DNA of 6,604 nucleotides, from assembly GCA_002421445.1 (NCBI GenBank), contig DIKB01000148.1, positions 1-6,604 of the forward strand, read 5' to 3'. Positions 1-5,358 of the stretch are shown piece by piece; position 1 is the stretch's first letter, and each line of letters starts with the position of its first letter. A program made the position numbers and the translations under genes. The notes below the pieces were generated by a model. The model saw nothing but the letters and a program-made list of their open reading frames with translations, ran no database searches and was not told where the DNA came from. This DNA is from Dehalococcoidia bacterium UBA5629 (lineage in GTDB: Bacteria > Chloroflexota > Dehalococcoidia > GIF9 > UBA5629).

Positions 1-56
1 ATAGACAGAAACCTGATCGTATTAACACATAGTTCGTCGAGCGTTTTTTTATCCAT
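1..56 (-). CDS. tkt: Transketolase, N-terminal fragment (cut by window edge)
   Basis: The reverse complement reads from an ATG at 56-54 through 18 open codons, MDKKTLDELCVNTIRFLS, before the window ends. The run ELCxNTIRFLS, about eight residues from the start, is the usual opening of bacterial transketolases, which continue into a thiamine-diphosphate domain with a SGHPG motif (outside the window). The enzyme moves two-carbon ketol units between sugar phosphates in the non-oxidative pentose phosphate pathway, in the cytoplasm. It lies 98 bp downstream of glyA on the same strand and has its own promoter-like sequence. The Shine-Dalgarno is weak (only a GGGA-like run before the ATG). A TTG lies further upstream in frame, but the ATG gives the normal N-terminal length. 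Only 18 residues are visible, so the call rests on that motif. Confidence 0.72.
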   Translation of the reverse strand, partial: MDKKTLDELCVNTIRFLS

Positions 57-89
57 AAAATATCCCGTTTCGTGGTGGCTTTGGCTCAA

Positions 90-119
90 ATTCTACAGTA
101 CAAACGATAAGGTTTTCAA
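90..119 (-). promoter_or_regulatory. Putative sigma70-type promoter for tkt
   Basis: On the minus strand a TTGAAA box (119-114) and a TAGAAT box (95-90) are separated by 18 bases. Transcription would start near 83, leaving a leader of about 27 bases before the tkt ATG. I see no terminator between glyA and tkt, so read-through from glyA is also possible. This is a pattern match only. Confidence 0.5.
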
Positions 120-154
120 TTGTGAGTTTATGGACCGCAATACAGCCGAAAAGC

Positions 155-1396
155 TTAGCTCATCCCCGGAGCAGGGAACCTGCGGCACAGCTCAGCAACC
201 TGATCGGCAACCTCTTTTTTAACGTTGCTATCGCCAGGCTGAGAAAGCACACGAACAATCATCGAAGCAACCTGCTTCGTTTCTCCTGTGCCGAATCCAC
301 GTGTTGTCATCGCCGGCATACCGAGACGAATTCCACTGGTAATTCTGGGCGGCGTCGGATCAAACGGGATAGCATTCCTGTTTGCAATGATTCCCACAGA
401 TTCAAGCTCATCCTGAGCAACTTTCCCCGTAATGTCCGTACCTCGAAGATCAACGAGCACAAGGTGATTATCTGTACCACCGGTTACCAGACGAAAGCCC
501 TGCTTCTGGAGTTCAGATGCCAGCATCTTTGCGTTATCGATGACTGCCTGTTGATATACTTTAAACTCCGGCTGCAGTGCCTCATGAAAAGCCACTGCTT
601 TGGCAGCAATTGTATGCATCATCGGCCCACCCTGCATCATGGGAAATACAGCCGAATCAAGCTTCGCCGCCCACTCTTCCTTGCAAAAAACCAGGCCTGC
701 ACGCGGCCCCCGTAATGTCTTATGAGTCGATGTAGTCACGAAATCCGCATACGGCACAGGTGTTGGATGAAGCCCAACAGCCACAAGTCCGGCAATATGA
801 GCTATATCTGCCATAAGCCTGGCACCGGCTTTTTCAGCAATCTCCTGAAATCGTTTAAAATCAATTGTTCGCGGATACGAACTAGCGCCGCAGACAATCA
901 ACTTCGGACGATGCTGAATCGCCAGATTTTCAAGCTCCTTATAATCGATTCCCTCGGTATCCCTATTTAATCCATAAGAAACAAATTTGTACCATTTCCC
1001 TGAAAAATTAACGGCAGCACCATGCGTGAGGTGTCCGCCGTGACTCAATGACATTCCCATCACTGTATCCCCGGGTTGAAGCAGCGTGAAATAAACAGCC
1101 ATGTTTGCCTGGCTGCCGCTATGAGGCTGTACATTCACATGCTCGGCATTGAACAGCTTCTTTGCCCGTTCAATTGCTAGCGTTTCGGCAGCATCAGCAT
1201 TCATACAACCTGCATAGTACCTGCGGCCGGGATAGCCTTCAGCGTACTTATTCGTCATAATAGAACCCTGAGCACGAAGCACCTCGGAGCTCACATAATT
1301 TTCTGAAGCCGTTAAATTGATTGTCCCCTGCTGTTTCTTTTCTTCGGCCTCAATAATACGGAATAGTTCAGTATCTTTCTTGGTATGATTGCTCAT
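155..1396 (-). CDS. glyA: Serine hydroxymethyltransferase
   Basis: Cytoplasmic PLP enzyme that interconverts serine plus tetrahydrofolate with glycine plus 5,10-methylene-tetrahydrofolate, the main entry to one-carbon metabolism. The 413-residue protein is full length for the bacterial family (about 410-420). Visible hallmarks are SENYVS (31-36), EGYPGRRYYAGC (53-64), the PLP-contacting Asp in ADIAHIAGL (D197), the Schiff-base lysine in TSTHKTLRGPRAG (K226, matching E. coli K229), QGGPMMH (255-261), and the substrate-carboxylate arginine in SGIRLGMPA (R357). The ATG at 1396 has a GAGAGG Shine-Dalgarno seven bases upstream (minus strand). A well-matched promoter lies just upstream, and tkt follows on the same strand. 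All key residues are present and I see no frameshift. Confidence 0.98.
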   Translation of the reverse strand: MSNHTKKDTELFRIIEAEEKKQQGTINLTASENYVSSEVLRAQGSIMTNKYAEGYPGRRYYAGCMNADAAETLAIERAKKLFNAEHVNVQPHSGSQANMAVYFTLLQPGDTVMGMSLSHGGHLTHGAAVNFSGKWYKFVSYGLNRDTEGIDYKELENLAIQHRPKLIVCGASSYPRTIDFKRFQEIAEKAGARLMADIAHIAGLVAVGLHPTPVPYADFVTTSTHKTLRGPRAGLVFCKEEWAAKLDSAVFPMMQGGPMMHTIAAKAVAFHEALQPEFKVYQQAVIDNAKMLASELQKQGFRLVTGGTDNHLVLVDLRGTDITGKVAQDELESVGIIANRNAIPFDPTPPRITSGIRLGMPAMTTRGFGTGETKQVASMIVRVLSQPGDSNVKKEVADQVAELCRRFPAPGMS

Positions 1397-1424
1397 TAGT
1401 GTCCCTCTCTAACGTCAATGCAGC

Positions 1425-1453
1425 ATGATAACATCACCAGCTATGGAGGTCAA
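1425..1453 (-). promoter_or_regulatory. Putative sigma70-type promoter for glyA
   Basis: On the minus strand TTGACC (1453-1448) and TATCAT (1430-1425) are separated by exactly 17 bases, each box matching the consensus at five of six positions. The predicted start near 1418 gives a leader of about 22 bases containing the glyA Shine-Dalgarno (1409-1404). It lies back to back with a promoter for the lipoprotein gene on the other strand. Confidence 0.7.
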
Positions 1454-1464
1454 CCAAAGACGAT

Positions 1465-1493
1465 TTGCGGAAATCCCCGCGGCTAAGTATACT
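1465..1493 (+). promoter_or_regulatory. Putative promoter for the first lipoprotein gene
   Basis: TTGCGG (1465-1470) and TATACT (1488-1493) are separated by 17 bases; the -10 box matches the consensus at five of six positions. Transcription would start near 1500, just upstream of the ATG candidates at 1519 and 1531. This argues against translation starting at the in-frame TTG at 1465, which lies inside the -35 box. Confidence 0.5.
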
Positions 1494-1518
1494 TTTATCC
1501 CTACGGGAATACTATAAA

Positions 1519-1908
1519 ATGGTAACAATTATGAATTATAAATGGATTCTGATCATTTCTGCATGCGCCCTGCTTGTATTCGTAACTGCCTGTTCGTCAC
1601 AAGCGACAGCGCCGACTATCGACAAGATTGCTGCCACCTATAAGAACGTTTACCCTTCCGGCAGCACCGAGATACATTGCGAGGCCTCCGATCCCGCCGG
1701 GGATAGTCTAATTTTCCGATGGTCAGCGACGGGCGGCAGCTTTGTAGGTACGGGACCGATAGTCACCTGGAATGCACCGAACAATTATGGGGACTACCAT
1801 ATCATGGTCTCAGTTAAAAATACTAAGGGAGACGTAACGCAACAAACGCTGACGGTCAGTGTTGTACCGGAACAGGGACAACAGGGATGCAGTTCGTGCG
1901 GACGGTAG
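1519..1908 (+). CDS. Small lipoprotein with one PKD/Ig-like domain and C-terminal CxxC
   Basis: Predicted lipid-anchored surface protein of unknown function. Counting from the ATG at 1531 (125 residues), a hydrophobic segment (5-20) ends in the lipobox VTAC, with C21 as the lipidation site. A short linker leads to one PKD/Ig-like beta-sandwich (about 28-112) with CEASDPAGD (50-58), a central RWSATGG (63-69), a VTW (78-80) and a closing LTVSVV. The last residues, GCSSCGR, place cysteines at 120 and 123. The start is uncertain: ATG 1519 (129 residues) and ATG 1531 both lack a good Shine-Dalgarno. A TTG at 1465 is open in frame but lies in the probable promoter and would put about 20 extra residues before the signal peptide. 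The domain is closely related to those in the lipoprotein at 2404-3588. The lipoprotein call is strong; no function can be assigned. Confidence 0.85.
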   Translation: MVTIMNYKWILIISACALLVFVTACSSQATAPTIDKIAATYKNVYPSGSTEIHCEASDPAGDSLIFRWSATGGSFVGTGPIVTWNAPNNYGDYHIMVSVKNTKGDVTQQTLTVSVVPEQGQQGCSSCGR

Positions 1909-1938
1909 CTAACATAACGGCACACAAAGAGGAAAAAC

Positions 1939-2331
1939 ATGAATCACCGAAGTACCGAAGCAGTATCAAGCATTTTCCTCTCAGTTATTATACTGACCAT
2001 TTTTCTTCTTTCCGCATGCGCTTCTACACAAAGCGACTCATCAAACTCGCTTCAGATTATCAGCCATAAAATGTCGTCATTCGCATCAGGGGATGGACGG
2101 CAAAGCACCGCTGTGGTCAATGGCAGGGCACAAAATACTGGCAGTGCTTCTATTAAATCAGCAACGATATTTGTCGAGTTTTTCGATGAACAGAGCAAAC
2201 TGATGCAAACAGGTTCGGCCACACGACAAAACCTGTCGCCGGGAGAAACATGGGAGTTCGCCATCGAAACCACCGGGGCCGATGCGTGGAAAATAACCAA
2301 GTACACCATCAGGACAATTACCAATCAATGA
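1939..2331 (+). CDS. Small lipoprotein with FxLYD-type domain
   Basis: Predicted exported lipoprotein of 130 residues. The hydrophobic segment (11-24) ends in the lipobox LSAC, with C27 as the lipidated cysteine, followed by a Ser-rich linker (28-37). The remainder (about 57-125) resembles the FxLYD family: VVNGRAQNTG, then ATIFVEFFDEQSKLMQTGSA, then LSPGETWEFAIET and a final beta strand KYTIRTI. FxLYD domains are small extracytoplasmic beta-sandwiches of unproven function. The ATG has an AAGAGG Shine-Dalgarno six to seven bases upstream. It starts 30 bases after the preceding lipoprotein gene with no terminator between, so the two are probably co-transcribed. The family assignment is by visual pattern. 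Confidence 0.85.
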   Translation: MNHRSTEAVSSIFLSVIILTIFLLSACASTQSDSSNSLQIISHKMSSFASGDGRQSTAVVNGRAQNTGSASIKSATIFVEFFDEQSKLMQTGSATRQNLSPGETWEFAIETTGADAWKITKYTIRTITNQ

Positions 2332-2343
2332 CCGGCGTCTTGT

Positions 2344-2359
2344 AAATAGTATACTATTT
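2344..2359 (+). promoter_or_regulatory. AT-rich perfect palindrome, possible promoter/operator
   Basis: AAATAGTATACTATTT is a perfect 16-bp palindrome between the second and third lipoprotein genes. It contains TATACT (2350-2355), a good -10 box, with a weak ATGACC -35 candidate 16 bases upstream (2328-2333). It may be a promoter, a dimeric repressor site or both. No T-run follows it, so it is not a typical terminator. Confidence 0.35.
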
Positions 2360-2403
2360 CAGATACACTGTTCATCATACCGAGGAGAGAAGGAGAAGAG
2401 GTT

Positions 2404-3588
2404 ATGAAAAAGAGAGTTTTTCAACATATATCAGTCGGCATTTTTGCGGTTTTGACAATGCTGGCTATGATACTGAGCGCTTGTGTAACAGTACAGGCGC
2501 CATCATCACAATCACCAACAACATCATCACCAGCATCACAGGGAAACCGACCACCTACAATTACCAGTTTCACCAGTGACAAGCCCGAAGTCTTTCAGGA
2601 TGGCACGGTTGGCTTCCAGGCCATAGCTGATGATCTGGATAATGATAAAATTAATTACGTATGGTCTGCCACTGCCGGGTCATTTCAGGGAGGCGGAGCC
2701 ATCACGACGTGGCAAGCACCCAAGCAACCGGGTACGTACGAGATAACGATCAAAGTTGATGACGGCAAAGGCGGTACCGCTCAAAAAACAATGAATATGA
2801 AGGTCGTTTCCAACCGTAATCCGGTGATCTCCAAAATAACTGCGGAGCCTGCAGTAATAGCTCCGGGAGCAAGCTCACTGATCACCTGCGAAGCTTCCGA
2901 TCCTGATGGCGATCCTGTACGCTACTCATGGTCAGTGAACGATGGCACTACGACAGGAACCGGCAACCGTATCACATGGTTTCCTCCAAACAAAGGTGGT
3001 ACCTATAATATCATTGTCCTGGTCAAGGATGACAAGGGAGGAGAGGCTACTACCAGCACGACCGTCTCCGTAGCCACCTCAACCAAAACAGCAACCTTCA
3101 ATTATGTCAAGGAAGAGTCCGGCACGGTAGGAAGGGATGGTGACCGCGACAGGACGCTGTTCAAAGCAGGTGACAATGATAATAAGATCGGTTACCGCGC
3201 GTTCTGGAGCTTTAACATTTTCAGTTTGAACCGCACCGAGATAAAAGACGCCCGTTTAATCTTTACGACAAAGAACGTTTCCGGCAAGCCATTCGTCAAA
3301 GTCGGCTCGGAATCTCTCGACGGATTACGATTATGGAAGGTCAGCTACAGCGAACAACTGCCCGCATTCGATATCACAGGCCAGCAGTTGCAAAAAGCCG
3401 GCGCGGCGCTCTGGGATCAACCGTCAGTTATAGACATCACACCTGAAATTGACTCGGCTGTTAAAGCAGCCTCCAACCGTTTCCAAATCGGGGCTTGGTT
3501 CGGTAAGGTGAACAACGGCGACGGCGTCGCTCAATGGATCGAATGGTCCGATGTAAAACTGGAAGTCACGTATACGGAAATTCCTTAA
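2404..3588 (+). CDS. Lipoprotein with two PKD/Ig-like domains and a C-terminal DNRLRE-like domain
   Basis: Predicted lipid-anchored surface protein of 394 residues and unknown function. Segments in order: n-region MKKR; hydrophobic stretch (9-24); lipobox LSAC with C27; Ser/Thr/Pro/Gln linker (28-48); PKD/Ig-like domain 1 (about 49-136, with VWSATAGSF at 86-94); PKD/Ig-like domain 2 (about 138-224, with CEASDPDGDP at 162-171); and a beta-sandwich (about 228-390) starting FNYVKEESG. The last part carries GYRAFWSFNI (263-272), a KDARLIF strand (281-287), a VIDITPEIDSAV helix (342-353) and a final SDVKLEVTY strand (382-390), an arrangement typical of DNRLRE/CBM96-type modules, which often occur on surface or carbohydrate-binding proteins. 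The ATG has a strong AGGAG (2391-2395) eight bases upstream. A terminator follows. Domain limits are visual estimates. Confidence 0.9.
   Translation: MKKRVFQHISVGIFAVLTMLAMILSACVTVQAPSSQSPTTSSPASQGNRPPTITSFTSDKPEVFQDGTVGFQAIADDLDNDKINYVWSATAGSFQGGGAITTWQAPKQPGTYEITIKVDDGKGGTAQKTMNMKVVSNRNPVISKITAEPAVIAPGASSLITCEASDPDGDPVRYSWSVNDGTTTGTGNRITWFPPNKGGTYNIIVLVKDDKGGEATTSTTVSVATSTKTATFNYVKEESGTVGRDGDRDRTLFKAGDNDNKIGYRAFWSFNIFSLNRTEIKDARLIFTTKNVSGKPFVKVGSESLDGLRLWKVSYSEQLPAFDITGQQLQKAGAALWDQPSVIDITPEIDSAVKAASNRFQIGAWFGKVNNGDGVAQWIEWSDVKLEVTYTEIP
2501..2540 (+). repeat. Low-complexity CAT/CAC/CAA triplet tract in lipoprotein linker
   Basis: Forty bases made almost only of C, A and T triplets (one G) encode the Ser/Thr/Pro/Gln linker just after the lipid anchor. 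The nonamer CATCATCAC occurs twice, at 2501-2509 and 2522-2530, in register 21 bases (seven codons) apart. This suggests linker growth by slippage or short duplication without loss of frame. Confidence 0.5.
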
Positions 3589-3606
3589 GCTTTCGTTTCC
3601 GAATAT

Positions 3607-3640
3607 AAAAAGGCGGCATACCTGAGCATGCCGCCTTTTT
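3607..3640 (+). terminator. Rho-independent terminator after the lipoprotein block
   Basis: A perfect 13-bp inverted repeat, AAAAAGGCGGCAT pairing with ATGCCGCCTTTTT, encloses an eight-base loop (3620-3627). The GC core GGCGGC/GCCGCC is followed by five T. It starts 19 bases after the last lipoprotein stop codon and insulates the hrcA promoter downstream. The matching A-run on the left would let it also work on the other strand. Confidence 0.92.
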
Positions 3641-3642
3641 AC

Positions 3643-3671
3643 TTGTTTTTTACCAGATGGTACATTATAAT
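3643..3671 (+). promoter_or_regulatory. Sigma70-type promoter of the hrcA-grpE-dnaK operon
   Basis: TTGTTT (3643-3648) and a perfect TATAAT (3666-3671) are separated by 17 bases. The predicted start near 3678 falls inside the CIRCE operator, so bound HrcA would block RNA polymerase. This agrees with the class I heat-shock arrangement: a housekeeping promoter under HrcA repression. Confidence 0.8.
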
Positions 3672-3674
3672 AAT

Positions 3675-3701
3675 TTAGCAGTCGACAGTAGAGAGTGCTA
3701 A
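3675..3701 (+). promoter_or_regulatory. CIRCE operator (HrcA binding site)
   Basis: TTAGCAGTC, nine bases, GAGTGCTAA. The established CIRCE consensus is TTAGCACTC-N9-GAGTGCTAA, so the right arm and the spacing are exact and the left arm differs at one base (G for C at 3681). It overlaps the predicted transcription start and the Shine-Dalgarno region, ending one base before the hrcA ATG. Repression of the whole hrcA-grpE-dnaK operon by HrcA is the expected outcome. Confidence 0.95.
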
Positions 3702-3702
3702 C

Positions 3703-4734
3703 ATGGTAAGAAAATCGATCGAAAGAAGAGAGTCCGTCCTCAGGATTATCGTCGATGATTATATATCGACTGCAGTTCCTGTTGCCTCAGAATCTGTAAT
3801 CCGAAAATATCATATCGGAGTCAGTTCGGCAACTATCCGAAATGACATGGCTCGTCTGGAAGAGGAAGGATATATTATCAGGCCGCACACATCTGCAGGA
3901 AGTGTTCCCAGGGACAAAGGCTATCGACAGTATGTTGAATCACTATCAGATACCATTGAGTTACCGGAGGCCGAAAAACGAGTTATCCACCGCTTTTTCG
4001 GCGACGTATCAGATGAAATTGATCGTTGGCTTAAATTAGCCGCGGAGGTCATAGCACACCGTGTCGGCAACGCTGTGTTGATTACATACCCAAAGGCCAG
4101 TGAGAGCCAGCTAATGCACGTGGAACTATTGCCTCTGCATGATCTCATGGTATTGCTTATTGTCGTATTAAATGAAGCTGTTATAAAACGGAAGATTCTA
4201 TCGTTCGGCGAGGATATGACACCCGAGCAACTCGTCCAGATCGCTAATAAGCTAAATATGGTATATTCAGGGCGGACAAAATCGGAGATAGCCGAGAAAA
4301 AAGTAATACTGAGCGGACAGGAGCAACTGGCTGCGCTTGCGATACAGGGTATTATATCCGACCATGATGAAGCTAACTCTGAGGAACCTTACATTGAAGG
4401 ATTACGGCTCCTGCTACGACAACCTGAATTCGCACAGAAAGATAAAATGCTTATGCTCATGGATTTGATGGAGGATAACAGACGCAGTATCGGACACAAG
4501 CTCTCCAGACAAACGGAAGAAGGCGTACAGGTACAGATCGGAGAGGAATGCCATGATGAAGCCCTCAAGGATTTGAGCCTCGTCTTCAGCCCCTATGGTA
4601 TCGCTCGCAAACTGCATGGTGCAATTGGTGTTATCGGACCGACACGGATGGACTATCACCATGTCATAGCCACTGTGAATTACGTATCAGAGTTGCTTAG
4701 CGAACTGCTCAGTGGCGATTTTCGCGATGAATAA
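3703..4734 (+). CDS. hrcA: Heat-inducible transcription repressor HrcA
   Basis: Cytoplasmic repressor of class I heat-shock genes that binds CIRCE; in the model system its activity depends on the GroEL chaperonin. The 343-residue length is normal. The N-terminal winged helix (about 5-78) has RIIVDDYISTAVPVAS (14-29) and the signature SSATIRNDMARLEEEGYI (41-58), followed by RPHTSAGSVPRDKGYRQY. The central dimerisation/inserted region runs to about 275, and the C-terminal motif is GVIGPTRMDYHHVI (309-322). The ATG at 3703 follows the CIRCE right arm, whose GAGAG doubles as a weak Shine-Dalgarno, so translation may be modest. The gene is first in the operon, ending 17 bases before grpE. The SAGSVPRDKG loop differs slightly from the common SAGRxPTDKG. 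Confidence 0.97.
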   Translation: MVRKSIERRESVLRIIVDDYISTAVPVASESVIRKYHIGVSSATIRNDMARLEEEGYIIRPHTSAGSVPRDKGYRQYVESLSDTIELPEAEKRVIHRFFGDVSDEIDRWLKLAAEVIAHRVGNAVLITYPKASESQLMHVELLPLHDLMVLLIVVLNEAVIKRKILSFGEDMTPEQLVQIANKLNMVYSGRTKSEIAEKKVILSGQEQLAALAIQGIISDHDEANSEEPYIEGLRLLLRQPEFAQKDKMLMLMDLMEDNRRSIGHKLSRQTEEGVQVQIGEECHDEALKDLSLVFSPYGIARKLHGAIGVIGPTRMDYHHVIATVNYVSELLSELLSGDFRDE

Positions 4735-4740
4735 GTTATA

Positions 4741-4747
4741 AAAGGAG
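4741..4747 (+). promoter_or_regulatory. Strong Shine-Dalgarno of grpE
   Basis: AAAGGAG lies four bases before the GTG at 4752 and seven bases before the TTG at 4755. The usual spacing favours the TTG by a little. The two choices differ by a single residue, so the protein is essentially the same either way. Confidence 0.6.
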
Positions 4748-4751
4748 ATAA

Positions 4752-5312
4752 GTGTTGACTCAAGATAACACGACAATGCCAGATGAACCGAAAGCTGAGT
4801 CATCGGCAGGTATGGATATCCAGGCTCTGAATAAAGCGGTTGAGCAGGAGAAGGCTGAAGCAGAGAAAAATCTGCTCGGATGGAAGCGTACTCAAGCTGA
4901 TCTCGAGAATTTAAAAAAACGTTTCGAGCAGGAACGGAGTGATATAATTGCCTTCGGCAACTCCTCACTGTTGAAAAAGCTGCTGCCGGTAACTGATGAT
5001 CTAGATCGAGCTTTTGGAGCATTGCCCCCGGATAGTGCAGAGAATATATGGGTCAAAGGCATCGGGCTCGTCCATCAAAAGCTGCAGAATTTGTTGCAAT
5101 CGGAAGGTATTAACGCAATTGAGACGACCGGTAAACCCTTCGATCCAAAGCTTCATGAAGCATACGGCCAGCAAAATGGGACGGAGGGCATGGTGATAGC
5201 CGAGATTGAAAAGGGATATATGTACAAAGGAGAGGTACTCCGTGCCGCCAAAGTTACCGTTGGTAACGGAATGGAGGAAACCGACCCGAAATGCGATACA
5301 AATACTGATTAA
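4752..5312 (+). CDS. grpE: Nucleotide exchange factor GrpE
   Basis: Cytoplasmic co-chaperone that releases ADP from DnaK and so resets the Hsp70 cycle; it works as a dimer. The 186 residues show a long N-terminal coiled-coil (about 22-68, rich in Glu, Lys and Ala, with WKRTQADLENLKKRFEQE at 44-61). The helical-bundle segment LLKKLLPVTDDLDRAF (73-88) follows, then the C-terminal beta domain with the GrpE signature FDPKLHEAY (130-138) and GYMYKGEVLRAAKVTV (155-170). The start is GTG 4752 or TTG 4755, both non-ATG, behind a strong Shine-Dalgarno; ATG 4776 is a less likely alternative that would drop eight residues. It lies 17 bases after hrcA and 46 before dnaK, in one operon under CIRCE control. 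The short acidic tail after 171 is not conserved in the family. Confidence 0.97.
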   Translation: MLTQDNTTMPDEPKAESSAGMDIQALNKAVEQEKAEAEKNLLGWKRTQADLENLKKRFEQERSDIIAFGNSSLLKKLLPVTDDLDRAFGALPPDSAENIWVKGIGLVHQKLQNLLQSEGINAIETTGKPFDPKLHEAYGQQNGTEGMVIAEIEKGYMYKGEVLRAAKVTVGNGMEETDPKCDTNTD

Positions 5313-5358
5313 ACGGTACTATACTATTTTTAAGATATTTAGCTGTTAGGAGGAAATA

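Noticed and set aside
122..970. Two open frames on the plus strand opposite glyA
   Set aside because: They lie fully antisense to a complete, well-conserved glyA. Their translations are rich in Cys, His and Arg and match no family I know.
1465..1518. Upstream TTG start for the first lipoprotein
   Set aside because: It falls in a probable -35 box, the nearest Shine-Dalgarno-like run (1445-1450) is 14 bases away, and it would add a long charged extension before the signal peptide.
1887..2069. Open frame overlapping the first and second lipoprotein genes in another frame
   Set aside because: It is a shadow frame across two supported genes, with no signal peptide or recognisable domain.
2052..2324. 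Minus-strand open frame opposite the second lipoprotein
   Set aside because: It is antisense to a gene with a clear lipobox, and I see no ribosome site or family resemblance.
2344..2359. Terminator between the second and third lipoprotein genes
   Set aside because: The palindrome has no GC-rich stem, no loop and no T-run after it.
1519..3588. Novel defence or mobile system
   Set aside because: The block holds only lipoproteins with beta-sandwich domains. There is no nuclease, ATPase, toxin, integrase, reverse transcriptase or flanking repeat to support such a claim.
3921..5022. Minus-strand open frames opposite hrcA and grpE
   Set aside because: They are antisense shadows of conserved genes with no independent support.
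5313..5358. Separate promoter or CIRCE for dnaK
   Set aside because: TTTAGCTGTT only superficially resembles a CIRCE arm and has no matching second arm. TATACT is present but lacks a convincing -35 box.
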